Assembly (NCBI RefSeq): GCF_001682865.1
Contig: NZ_MAQX01000005.1
Location: 16,930-80,929, forward strand
Direction of reading: 5' to 3'
Length of the DNA: 64,000 bases
From: Bacillus sp. FJAT-26390
GTDB lineage: Bacteria > Bacillota > Bacilli > Paenibacillales > Paenibacillaceae
The notes beneath the pieces are model-generated. The model was not told where the DNA came from. It saw nothing but the letters and a program-made list of their open reading frames with translations, and did not search any database. Positions 18,591-26,000 of this stretch are shown here, in pieces. Both the position numbers and the translations under genes were made by a program. Each line of letters begins with the position of its first letter. Position 1 is the first letter of the stretch.

Positions 18591-18863
18591 TTATTGGATA
18601 GCTTCTTTCAACTTGTTGCCTGCTTTGAATGCAGGAACTTTTGCTTCCGAGATTTCGATTGGAGCGCCTGTTTGCGGGTTGCGGCCAGTGCGTCCAGCAC
18701 GTTTACGAGTTTCGAAAGTACCGAAGCCGATCAATTGTACTTTATCGCCACCTGCAAGTGCATCTGTTACTTCGCCCAAGAAGCCGTTAAGTACTGCTTC
18801 TACGTCACGTTTAGTCAAACCGCTTTTTTCTGCAATGTTGTTGATCAAGTCTGTTTTGTTCAT
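18591..18863 (-). CDS. hup: DNA-binding protein HU
   Basis: Histone-like protein that bends and compacts DNA. The 90-residue sequence is typical: MNKTDLINNIAEKSGLTKRD, then VQLIGFGTFETRKRAGRTGRNPQTG with the beta-arm and its proline tip, and ending VPAFKAGNKLKEAI. An AGGAGG site precedes the ATG. In B. subtilis hbs lies elsewhere, so placement next to mazG and rqcP is a lineage feature. Confidence 0.96.
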   Translation of the reverse strand: MNKTDLINNIAEKSGLTKRDVEAVLNGFLGEVTDALAGGDKVQLIGFGTFETRKRAGRTGRNPQTGAPIEISEAKVPAFKAGNKLKEAIQ

Positions 18864-19043
18864 TATAAAATCCTCCTAATTCGTTACCGTTATTTGTGGT
18901 CGACGCTTGTAGCGCCGCCGTTACTTTCAATTCTTACTCTCACGAAGAATACTTATTCTGCCTTCTAGCAAATAAATCCTGCCGCTATTTGAAATTTTTT
19001 TGCGATTCGTGTGGAAAAAAGGCGATTCATGACGAAATGAAAC

Positions 19044-20534
19044 CTACGAATAGCGTTTAGCCTCATCCCACCAACGATCCATTTCTGTTAAATCAGTCTG
19101 GTCAAATTGCTTCCCGCTTATACGAAGCTGTTCCTCAATATACGCAAATCTACTGCGGAATTTTTTGTTCGTGCGAGAAAGCGCCTCTTCCGGATCGGCA
19201 TGGATGAAGCGTGAGGCATTGACGACCGCAAACAGCAAATCGCCAAGCTCCGAGGCCTGCTCCTCCTCGGACTTAGAAGCAATCGCTTCGCGCAGCTCTG
19301 CGAGTTCCTCTTCTATCTTGCTGAGCACGGGGTCAAGCGTGTCCCAATCAAAGCCTACCTTAGCTGCTTTTTTCTGAAGCTTATAAGCTTTCATAAGGGC
19401 TGGCAGATCGGGCGGAATGCCATCGAGCACCGATGGGCGGTTCACATCGGTTCCTTTCAGGCGTTTTTCCTCGGCCTTCATTTGCTCCCAGTTGACTAAT
19501 GCCTCTTGCGAATCGCTAGCATCCAGATCCCCAAACACATGCGGGTGGCGGAAAATAAGTTTCTCGTTAAGTGATTGTATCACATCATAGACAGAAAAAG
19601 CGCCAGTCTCTTCTTCCATTTGGCTATGAAGCATCACTTGCAGAATAACATCCCCAAATTCCTCCTGCATACCGTCGGGATCATCGTTGTCGATGGCTTC
19701 CAGCGCTTCGTACAGCTCTTCGATAAAATTTTTGCGAAGGGACTGATGCGTCTGCTCTTGATCCCACGGACAGCCCTCCGGGCTGCGCAGAATGGAAACA
19801 ATCTCATGCAGCCGCTCGAAGGAGCGGTTGCGCAGCGACGCATCTTCGGAGCGCGGCACCCAGATGAGCGATAGATTGCCATAGCCCGGCGTACGATCAA
19901 GCTCGTATAGCGGAACGCGAATGATCTGCTGCTCGTTAGCAACGCCAAGAGCATGCCCGACAACAACCTCGTAATCATCTGGATAACGCTCCATGAGGGC
20001 GAGCTTAACATCAGATGCCGTGAAAGCATCATACACTTGGCCAATCAAAGTATGCAACTGCGGCTGCAGCAGAGATGGCTGCAAATCTGCCGCATCAAGA
20101 AGCGCAAACCCCTCGATCGGATCGATTCCAAGGCTGACGAACGCTTGATCCAGGAAGCTCTCGCCGCCGATAATTTGCAGGTCAATGCCCGCTTCAGGGC
20201 ATTGCTCGCGCAGCAGCTGAACCGTACGTTCGGCTACCATCGGGTGACCGGGAATCGCGTAGATGAGCGATTCGTCCTCGCTGGTGTTTTCGGCTTCGGC
20301 AATAAGCGCCTCAGCAATCGCCTTGTATACGTCCGGAAAGGACTCATGCTGCTCGTAAAGAGCGTCGAATGATGTATAAGCGATGCCATTATCCTGAAGC
20401 ATCGACATCGCCGGATGCTGCGCCGTACGCACAAATATGCGGTTCGCCGCCTGCAGCCTGCGCCATACGCCAAGCGTCATTTGGTCGGGGTCGCCCGAGC
20501 CTAGTCCAACGACTGTAAGTTTTGGAGCCGTCAT
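19044..20534 (-). CDS. mazG: Fused tetrapyrrole-methylase-like and MazG nucleotide pyrophosphohydrolase (YabN)
   Basis: 496 residues with two parts. The N-terminal half (to about 220) resembles SAM-dependent uroporphyrin/tetrapyrrole methylases (LTVVGLGSGDPDQMT, AIPGHPMVAERT). The C-terminal half is a MazG domain with the metal-binding set EGCPWDQEQTHQSL, EELYEALEAI and EEFGDVILQVMLHSQ, and a second weaker repeat with ELGDLLFAVVN. MazG hydrolyses NTPs to NMP and PPi. The ATG at 20534 is used since AAAGGAGG lies ten bases upstream. It is upstream of hup, and the hairpin repeat array lies before it. Confidence 0.92.
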   Translation of the reverse strand: MTAPKLTVVGLGSGDPDQMTLGVWRRLQAANRIFVRTAQHPAMSMLQDNGIAYTSFDALYEQHESFPDVYKAIAEALIAEAENTSEDESLIYAIPGHPMVAERTVQLLREQCPEAGIDLQIIGGESFLDQAFVSLGIDPIEGFALLDAADLQPSLLQPQLHTLIGQVYDAFTASDVKLALMERYPDDYEVVVGHALGVANEQQIIRVPLYELDRTPGYGNLSLIWVPRSEDASLRNRSFERLHEIVSILRSPEGCPWDQEQTHQSLRKNFIEELYEALEAIDNDDPDGMQEEFGDVILQVMLHSQMEEETGAFSVYDVIQSLNEKLIFRHPHVFGDLDASDSQEALVNWEQMKAEEKRLKGTDVNRPSVLDGIPPDLPALMKAYKLQKKAAKVGFDWDTLDPVLSKIEEELAELREAIASKSEEEQASELGDLLFAVVNASRFIHADPEEALSRTNKKFRSRFAYIEEQLRISGKQFDQTDLTEMDRWWDEAKRYS

Positions 20535-20590
20535 GTTGGTTAAGCCTCCTTTGAACATATTTTGAGCTGTGATGGCTGGGAGCCAGGACA

Positions 20591-20628
20591 GCTTAGAACA
20601 GTTAGAAACACTTAGAACACTTAGAACA
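20591..20628. repeat. Short tandem repeat of CTTAGAACA type
   Basis: Three copies of CTTAGAACA and one variant GTTAGAAACA in succession, between the mazG start and the larger hairpin array. No role is apparent. Confidence 0.6.
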
Positions 20629-20790
20629 CGATTATGTATGCTGCATCGTTGAAGGCGAGAGAGACAGAGAAAAGCAGCAAAATGATAATCGCTATTTTGC
20701 TACAAAAAGTAATAATGGACCAATTCGTCAGAAACATCAATATATTGCACAAAATTGTTACTTTTGGCGGCCTTTTTGCACCGTGACGCG

Positions 20791-21320
20791 CTGCTGTAAG
20801 CAGGTAATGGGTGCTTATAGGCTGTAGATCGCAGCTGTTCTTCGGCTGAAGAACATATGTGCTCTTACGGCGAGTTTGTAGTGTGTTTTGTGCGGCGATT
20901 TGGTGCTGTTAGCGCGTATTTGTGCTTATAGGCTGTGAAAACCAACTGAAATTGGACCGTAAGAATGTATGTGTTCTTACGGCAAATTTGCAGTGCGTTT
21001 TATGCGTCGATTTGGTGCCGTAAGCACGTGTTTGTGCTTATAAGGCGTGGAATCCAGCCATTATCGGGCTGTAAGAACGTATATGTTCTTACGGCGAAAT
21101 TGCAGTGCGTTTTGTGCGGCGATTTGGTGCCGTTAGCGCGTATTTGTGCTTATAGGCTGTGAAAACCAACTGAAATTGGACCGTAAGAATGTATGTGTTC
21201 TTACGGCAAATTTGCAGTGCGTTTTGTGCGTCGATTTAGTGCTGTTAACACGTATTTGTGCTTATAGGCTGTGAAACCTAGCCGTTCTTTGGTTGTAAGA
21301 GCCTATATGTTCTTACAACC
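20791..21320. repeat. Array of 112-bp tandem repeats, each with two hairpins
   Basis: Units begin at 20811, 20922, 21034, 21146 and 21258 (the last is 63 bases), each with GTGCTTATA; a partial hairpin begins at about 20793. Each unit holds hairpin A (TAAGCAC/GTGCTTA type, spanning the unit border) and hairpin B (CCGTAAGAA, eight-base loop, TTCTTACGG). In the last unit hairpin B becomes GGTTGTAAGA / TTCTTACAACC, so paired positions changed together. Bases 20890-21000 and 21114-21224 are almost identical, which shows a 224-bp duplication. No open frame here looks like a gene. The array lies downstream of the flippase gene and upstream of mazG. Confidence 0.9.
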
Positions 21321-21429
21321 ATTATGTTGGACGAATTTGCGATTATCGTATACGCCGAGTCCATGCTTATTGCATCAGCCGAGCTGTTTCTCAGCTTTGC
21401 TTATGACAGGCGGGCGGCGCTAACAGGCG

Positions 21430-23382
21430 CTAGCGCTCATCCTTCGCCGGCGGAATAAGCCGCCAGCGCCGCAGGCGGGCGGCCAGTACGCCGCCGCCCG
21501 GCAGCGCGCGCAATTCGCGCGCGCTAATGGCGCCGCCGCGCAAAGCCGCGGCGCCAAAGGCGCAAGCGCCGACGGCTACGCACGTCAGCGCAAGCGCAGC
21601 TGCTGCCGCCCGAGGCGGCAGCCCGCCTAGCGCGGCGCCAAGCGCTCGCTCGGCGACAACAAGCGCCGCGGCCATCGCCGCGAGCGCAAAGCCCGTGCCT
21701 GCGGCCGCGCGTCCAAGCAGCGGCCTTCGCCTTTTCCCGCCCGCTTGCATACGCTCGCTCGCTTTTTCAACTGCCCGTTCATCCACACTCGCTCTTCCAC
21801 CCGCTCGCACTCCCGCACCTACACTCTCCTTATCAGCCGCCCCTTCTCCCAAACTCAAATCCCGCTCCGCGCCTCCCCAGCTCCCCGCCATCGAAGCGCC
21901 AGCGCCCGCAGCGATATATCGCACCGCGACCGCGCCCAGCACGGCTGCCGCGCTTAGCGCTGCTACGCCGGCAATGGCCGCTCCTTCGATGCCGTAAGCC
22001 GGTACAAGCATGGCGTTCATCACGCCCTTTAGCAGCGCCGCAATAAGCAGCAGCACTGCTGGAATCCTCACCGCGCCAAGCCCTTGCAGCACTGGCGCGG
22101 TTACGGCGTTAACGCTGCCCGCAAGCGCGGTACAGCCTATTAACGCAAATGCTATCGTGCCATTGGAGTCGGCATACAGCATCACATTTAGCGGCTCCGC
22201 AAGAATGGCTAGGCCAAGCGCCGCCGCCGCGCCGATTGCCCATGCCGCGCGTTCCGCAAGCGAGAGCTGGACGCGCAGCTGTCCATAAGCGCCCCGCATT
22301 CGCGCGAGCGCAATGCCAGGCACAAGCGCTGCGGCCGCGGCTCCTGCTACCATAACAACAAGCTGTACCAACGGCTGCGCCCGGCTGTATACGCCAAACA
22401 GCGCCATCGCATTAGCCTCGGACGCTCCTCCAGCCTGAAGCAATCTCGGAACCGTAAAGGCATCCACGACTCCGAGGGCGGGAACGACAACTGCCCCAAG
22501 CGCGACCGGCAGCGCAATTGCCGCGAGTTTTTTCATTTCGCCGCGCAATGCACCGGCTACACGGGCATCCCGCTTGCGGCGGCGCTGTCTCCACACATAT
22601 ACGGCAAGGACTAGCAGCGCAGCCAACGCCCCAAACGCCGAGCCGCTCATAACGCCAAACGCTACGGAAGCGTCTGTCCAGCCAATCGACGACCAGCTCA
22701 TCGCAAGCACCAGAAGCATGACGCCAACGCGTATCATCTGCTCTACGATTTGCGAGGCAGCGGACAGCCCCATCCTGCCCAAGCCCTGTACATATCCCCG
22801 CAATGCGGCAACGAACGGAGCCAGCAGCAGCGCAAACGAGACCGAGCGAATCGCGCCAGCCGTATCCGTATCACCAATCCATTCAGCCACGTGACTAGCG
22901 CCTGCCCACATGAAGCTAAACGTAACGATTCCTGTTATTCCAAGCAGCAGCAACGCCGCAAATAACGTACGCCTGACGCCCTCTGGGTCATTTCCCTTGC
23001 GCAGCCTCTCTGCGATCAAGAGCGATACAGCCGTAGGCAAACCAGCCGTCGCCAGAACAGCCGCCAGCTGATAAAACGGATATACCGCATTATAAATGCC
23101 AAATACGCGATTCCCCGCCAAATTTTGCAGCGGTATTTTTTGAAAAACACCGATTAGCTTCGATAACAGAGCGGCGCCCGCCATCAGGACGACACCGTTC
23201 ATGAGCAGCCGCTTAGAGCTTTTCGCTACGGGAACCCGGCCTTCAAACGGCAGCTCTTCCGCCGCCACTTCCTTCAATTGCCCCTCTTTAGCCGGAGTCT
23301 CACCATCTCTACCCGCTTTACGCCCGTCCACAAGCTTGAGCATATTCGCTGCATGCTCTTTTCCCCTTGGCTTGCGGCCCAT
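21430..23382 (-). CDS. MATE/MOP-family polysaccharide or lipid flippase (SpoVB/YabM-like)
   Basis: A polytopic MOP-superfamily flippase, positioned like B. subtilis yabM next to mazG and spoVT. The 650-residue protein has a charged N-terminus of about 65 residues, then about fourteen membrane helices beginning LLMNGVVLMAGAALLSKLIG, with the family segment NRVFGIYNAVYPFYQLAAVL. Near residues 520-575 a long hydrophilic insert rich in Gly, Glu, Arg and Ala interrupts the membrane part, and the last 600 bases are far richer in GC and alanine codons than the neighbours. The ATG at 23382 has an AGGAG site; an in-frame start 20 codons upstream has none. Substrate (peptidoglycan precursor or other lipid-linked sugar) is not determined. 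Confidence 0.82.
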   Translation of the reverse strand: MGRKPRGKEHAANMLKLVDGRKAGRDGETPAKEGQLKEVAAEELPFEGRVPVAKSSKRLLMNGVVLMAGAALLSKLIGVFQKIPLQNLAGNRVFGIYNAVYPFYQLAAVLATAGLPTAVSLLIAERLRKGNDPEGVRRTLFAALLLLGITGIVTFSFMWAGASHVAEWIGDTDTAGAIRSVSFALLLAPFVAALRGYVQGLGRMGLSAASQIVEQMIRVGVMLLVLAMSWSSIGWTDASVAFGVMSGSAFGALAALLVLAVYVWRQRRRKRDARVAGALRGEMKKLAAIALPVALGAVVVPALGVVDAFTVPRLLQAGGASEANAMALFGVYSRAQPLVQLVVMVAGAAAAALVPGIALARMRGAYGQLRVQLSLAERAAWAIGAAAALGLAILAEPLNVMLYADSNGTIAFALIGCTALAGSVNAVTAPVLQGLGAVRIPAVLLLIAALLKGVMNAMLVPAYGIEGAAIAGVAALSAAAVLGAVAVRYIAAGAGASMAGSWGGAERDLSLGEGAADKESVGAGVRAGGRASVDERAVEKASERMQAGGKRRRPLLGRAAAGTGFALAAMAAALVVAERALGAALGGLPPRAAAAALALTCVAVGACAFGAAALRGGAISARELRALPGGGVLAARLRRWRLIPPAKDER

Positions 23383-23536
23383 CCTTCCACGCTCCTGCCT
23401 ATCCCTCGATTGATTTTGGTATCTATTATACCTCACAATCACAAACCTTGAAAAAGCTTCCTCAATCGAGATTTCTCTCGATCAAAGAAGCTGTCATTTT
23501 CTTCGCTATTGCTGTTTTCATTGCCTTGCACTCGTG

Positions 23537-24079
23537 CTATTGCTCCATCTGCTTGGCCAAAAAGCCAGCTGCCGTCTCAGCCATCTTCGTTTCCATATTG
23601 GCCATTTTCACTGACTCATCCTTGCTGAGGAGCACAACGGTACCAATAGGATCACCGCCGGCGATGATCGGCGCAATAACGAAGGAGCTGTACGTTTCCT
23701 GCGTATCCTTCACAATCTCAAATGCGCCGCCGTTCGCTTCCGCGAGCGTTCTGCGATTTTCCATACAGCTCTCCAGAACGGCCCCAACCTGCTTATCAAG
23801 CAGCTCTTTCTTGGAGGCTCCGGCAACTGCGATTATGGTATCCCGGTCCGTGATCAATGTAACATGGTTCGTTCCCTCAAATAACGACTCCGCATATTCT
23901 TTGGCAAAGTCACCAAGCTCGCCGATAGGAGAATATTTTTTCAAAATAACTTCGCCATCACGATCTACAAATATTTCTAGAGGGTCACCCTCGCGAATAC
24001 GCAGTGTACGGCGGATCTCCTTCGGAATCACCACACGCCCGAGATCATCGATGCGACGTACAATTCCAGTTGCTTTCAT
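23537..24079 (-). CDS. spoVT: Stage V sporulation protein T
   Basis: Forespore transcription factor that tunes sigma-G genes. The 180-residue protein has an AbrB-type swapped-hairpin DNA-binding domain (MKATGIVRRIDDLGRVVIPK, then IRRTLRIREGDPLEIFVD) and a C-terminal GAF-like domain (LITDRDTIIAVAGASKKELL, FVIAPIIAGGDPIGTVVLLS). The ATG at 24079 is used because the protein then begins exactly like known SpoVT, though a longer frame is open upstream. It is normally next to mfd, but here about 13.8 kb of accessory DNA intervenes. Confidence 0.95.
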   Translation of the reverse strand: MKATGIVRRIDDLGRVVIPKEIRRTLRIREGDPLEIFVDRDGEVILKKYSPIGELGDFAKEYAESLFEGTNHVTLITDRDTIIAVAGASKKELLDKQVGAVLESCMENRRTLAEANGGAFEIVKDTQETYSSFVIAPIIAGGDPIGTVVLLSKDESVKMANMETKMAETAAGFLAKQMEQ

Positions 24080-24373
24080 TTCTTGTTGCCCCGCTTTCCT
24101 AGAGGATTTTGAATCGACTGGATACTCAGCTTGTTTATAACGAAGAAGAAACATCCTTCAAAAGATTTTGAATCTGACCATAGTATTCATCCGCTCCCAA
24201 TTTCTTATGCACGGACTACAGTTTCAGCCAAACGTTCCATCTCTTTGTGATTAGGCGCCATGAATGTTCTCGCCATCATGTCCCCGCTTCCTTATTATCC
24301 TTTTTCAGCATGCCCCATTTTCTCCATTTGCTTGCATGCCTTACAGAAGCTTTTGACCCAGTCGATGCTCTAC
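24080..24373. other. Region between spoVT and the truncated permease
   Basis: About 290 bases. No gene, promoter of clear type or repeat was recognised; an unresolved spoVT promoter must lie here. Confidence 0.5.
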
Positions 24374-24568
24374 TCAGCGCTTTGTCCCATTAGACAGAAA
24401 ACATCCTGCCGCTCCGGAGAGAGCTGCAGGATGCCGATAAAACATAATGGTTGCGATGATTCCAAGCACCTTAAGGAGCTTTGATCGAGATTGGGGCGGA
24501 GAAGAGGAAGCTGCTTCGCGGCCACCTTGCTCCAAAGACTTTTCATTCATGCCAGCTGTGGTCATCAT
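24374..24568 (-). pseudogene. Truncated ABC permease remnant downstream of the ATPase
   Basis: A strong ribosome site (AAGGAGGAAAT) and ATG open a 64-codon frame immediately after the ATPase gene. The first part, a polar N-terminus followed by LLKVLGIIATIM, looks like the beginning of the first membrane helix of a NitT/TauT-type permease. After that the frame runs into a terminator-like hairpin (24402-24433) and ends 13 codons later in unrelated sequence. A complete permease has about 250-280 residues, so nearly all of it is missing. I infer a deletion; a small genuine protein is less likely. Confidence 0.6.
24397..24433 (-). terminator. Terminator inside the permease remnant
   Basis: CATCCTGC/GCAGGATG (24402-24409 with 24426-24433) enclosing the palindrome CTCCGGAG, followed on minus by UUUU. 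It probably marks the original end of the operon, now fused to the 5' end of the permease. Confidence 0.6.
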
Positions 24569-24586
24569 ATTTCCTCCTTCGTCTGA

Positions 24587-25360
24587 TTAATGCTTAAGCA
24601 GCTGTGCCAACTCACGCTTCAAGGACAGAAAATCGGGATGCTCACGCACCTCCGGCGTGCGTCCTTCCGGAAGCTCCACCCGAAACTCCTTCAAAATGCG
24701 GCCAGGTCCCGCTCCCATAACGACAATGCGCTGCGATAAAAAAATCGCTTCGTCAATATCATGCGTAATGAAGAGAACCGTCGTTTTCTCCTTCTCCCAT
24801 ACCTCCAGCAGCATTTCCTGCATCTCCAGCTTCGTTTGTGCGTCAAGCGCGCCGAATGGTTCATCCATCAAAAGCACCTTCGGACGATTGGCTAACGCGC
24901 GAGCGATCGCAACGCGCTGCTTCATTCCTCCCGAAAGCTGCTTCGGATAAGCCTTGTCGAATGATTCCAGACGAATAACCTTTAGAAAATAATTCGATAT
25001 TTTTCTGCGCTCCAAAATCGATATGCCCTTCAGCTTCGGCCCGTACTCAATATTTTCGCGGACGGTCAGCCACGGGAAGAGGGTGTAGCCTTGGAACACC
25101 ATTCCGCGATCGGCGCCCGGCCCGATAATGTCTTCCCCGTCTACCGTGAGTGATCCGCCGCTTGGCTCGTCAAGGCCTGCCACCATCCGAAGCAGCGTCG
25201 ATTTGCCGCAGCCAGATGGGCCTACAATCGTAAGAAATTCATTTTCCCCGATGGTCAGGTCGATGTCGCGAAGCGCTTCAAACCGGCTTTTTTTCGACTC
25301 GTACACCTTTTGCAATCCCTGAATCTCAATCGTTCCATTTGTCGATTTCGCAGCCAGCAT
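24587..25360 (-). CDS. ABC transporter ATP-binding protein, NitT/TauT (nitrate/sulfonate/taurine-like) family
   Basis: The 257-residue ATPase has Walker A GPSGCGKST near residue 49, the Q-loop VFQGYTLFPW, signature LSGGMKQRVAIARAL, Walker B VLLMDEPFGALD and the switch histidine FITHDIDEA, all intact. It belongs to the family serving nitrate, sulfonate, taurine and related uptake. In guanidine-I riboswitch regulons such transporters lie with guanidine carboxylase genes, so a guanidine- or urea-related nitrogen substrate is likely. The ATG has a GGGAG site. The partner permease is truncated and no binding protein is next to it, so the gene may be an orphan or may serve another permease. Confidence 0.85.
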   Translation of the reverse strand: MLAAKSTNGTIEIQGLQKVYESKKSRFEALRDIDLTIGENEFLTIVGPSGCGKSTLLRMVAGLDEPSGGSLTVDGEDIIGPGADRGMVFQGYTLFPWLTVRENIEYGPKLKGISILERRKISNYFLKVIRLESFDKAYPKQLSGGMKQRVAIARALANRPKVLLMDEPFGALDAQTKLEMQEMLLEVWEKEKTTVLFITHDIDEAIFLSQRIVVMGAGPGRILKEFRVELPEGRTPEVREHPDFLSLKRELAQLLKH

Positions 25361-25386
25361 AAGATCACTCCCAAAATTTGTTGTAC

Positions 25387-25421
25387 AAAAAATGAATAGC
25401 CCGGGAGAAAATCTCCCAGGC
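25387..25421 (-). terminator. Regulated terminator of the guanidine riboswitch
   Basis: A 10-bp stem (25412-25421 with 25399-25408, one G-U pair, three-base loop) followed by six U (25387-25392), upstream of the ATPase start. The 5' arm GCCTGGGAGA is at the same time the last conserved segment of the aptamer. Ligand binding would therefore prevent the terminator and turn expression on. Confidence 0.85.
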
Positions 25422-25560
25422 TTTTATCCTTCCGTGTTATACAGCCTAGGCGCCAATCAAGGCTGCCGCTTGCTATACGCCATCTCTCGGACCAGAACTC
25501 AAACCCGTGCCCACCCGATCATAGCCGAGTGCTGCAAGTCGTTCGAACGGAACCCTAGAC
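25412..25560 (-). ncRNA. Guanidine-I riboswitch (ykkC RNA)
   Basis: The minus-strand leader contains the ykkC hallmarks in order: CUAGGGUUCCG (25548-25558), CUGGUCCGAGAG (about 25484-25495), and the 3' block ACACGG..GG.UAAAAGCC.GGGAGA (25412-25437). These are the strictly conserved parts of the guanidine-I class, and their order and distances fit. It is followed by a terminator that shares the last segment. In the class the ligand is guanidine and the usual response is antitermination. Confidence 0.88.
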
Positions 25561-25607
25561 AGCTTGCTGCTCTCGCGATCATTCGCTAGCGAGAGTCGAT
25601 ATGCAAT

Positions 25608-25624
25608 TGTAATAAAACCTAACG
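25608..25624. promoter_or_regulatory. GlnR/TnrA-like box near the transcription start
   Basis: TGTAA-N7-TAACG, one base from the consensus TGTNA-N7-TNACA. It is centred about 11 bases downstream of the predicted start of transcription, where binding would repress. Confidence 0.5.
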
Positions 25625-25633
25625 TTAATTCGT

Positions 25634-25663
25634 AGTATAGTGCCGATCATACGGTTCTGTCAA
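25634..25663 (-). promoter_or_regulatory. Sigma-A promoter of the riboswitch-ATPase unit
   Basis: TTGACA (25658-25663) then 18 bases and TATACT (25634-25639) on the minus strand. The start of transcription should be near 25627, giving a leader of about 265 nt that contains the riboswitch. Confidence 0.75.
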
Positions 25664-25669
25664 TTACAA

Positions 25670-25686
25670 TGTTAGGTTTTATAACA
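25670..25686. promoter_or_regulatory. GlnR/TnrA box upstream of the promoter
   Basis: TGTTA-N7-TAACA, an exact match to TGTNA-N7-TNACA. Its centre is about 51 bases upstream of the predicted transcription start, the position at which TnrA activates in B. subtilis. Which nitrogen regulator this organism uses is not visible here. Confidence 0.7.
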
Positions 25687-25740
25687 TTTAAAAATATTTC
25701 CCTTTCAATTCCCGCTTCATTTTACGTGCTGATCATCATC

Positions 25741-25779
25741 AAAAAAGCGATTACCGCTAAAAACACGATAATCGCTTTT
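25741..25779 (-). terminator. Terminator after the ribbon-helix-helix gene
   Basis: An 11-bp stem (25743-25753 with 25769-25779) around a 15-base loop, with an A run on the plus strand giving U on the minus transcript. The stem is symmetrical and may also act on the other strand. Confidence 0.7.
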
Positions 25780-25796
25780 ATGTCCCGAAGGTTAGT

Positions 25797-25988
25797 TTAT
25801 TGATTGTCCTCTGCCTTATCTTCCGCCTTGTTAGGCTTCTTAAGCCTGCCTGCCTTGCCTAACGCTTCTCTTAGCAAAAATTCAATGTGCCCATTGACGC
25901 TGCGAAATTCATCTGTCGCCCATTGCTCCAGCGCACGATGAAGATCAGGATCCAAGCGAAGCGGAAATGCTTTTTTTTCTTTTGCCAT
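25797..25988 (-). CDS. Small ribbon-helix-helix (Arc/HicB-like) protein
   Basis: 63 residues. FPLRLDPDLHRALEQWATDE followed by RSVNGHIEFLLREAL is the standard ribbon-helix-helix pattern of Arc and HicB-type DNA-binding proteins; the tail is lysine-rich and polar. It follows the SPFH gene by 12 bases and is probably co-transcribed. Such pairs are often annotated as an antitoxin component, but no toxin is visible here, so a plain DNA-binding or accessory role is equally possible. Confidence 0.75.
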   Translation of the reverse strand: MAKEKKAFPLRLDPDLHRALEQWATDEFRSVNGHIEFLLREALGKAGRLKKPNKAEDKAEDNQ

Positions 25989-26000
25989 AACAATCAGCCT

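Noticed and set aside
21069..21094. LexA/DinR box (GAAC..GTTC) in hairpin B
   Set aside because: The arms are six bases apart instead of four and the other units do not keep the motif.
20965..21162. 65-codon plus-strand frame in the repeat array
   Set aside because: It is read through two repeat units and a hairpin, its residues repeat with the DNA, and there is no ribosome site.
20791..21320. CRISPR array
   Set aside because: Units are 112 bp and mostly conserved along their whole length; there are no short direct repeats with unique spacers and no cas genes.
25387..25626. T-box or TPP riboswitch in the ATPase leader (because of GGGTGGGCACGGG)
   Set aside because: The other T-box and TPP motifs are missing, while all guanidine-I blocks are present in order.
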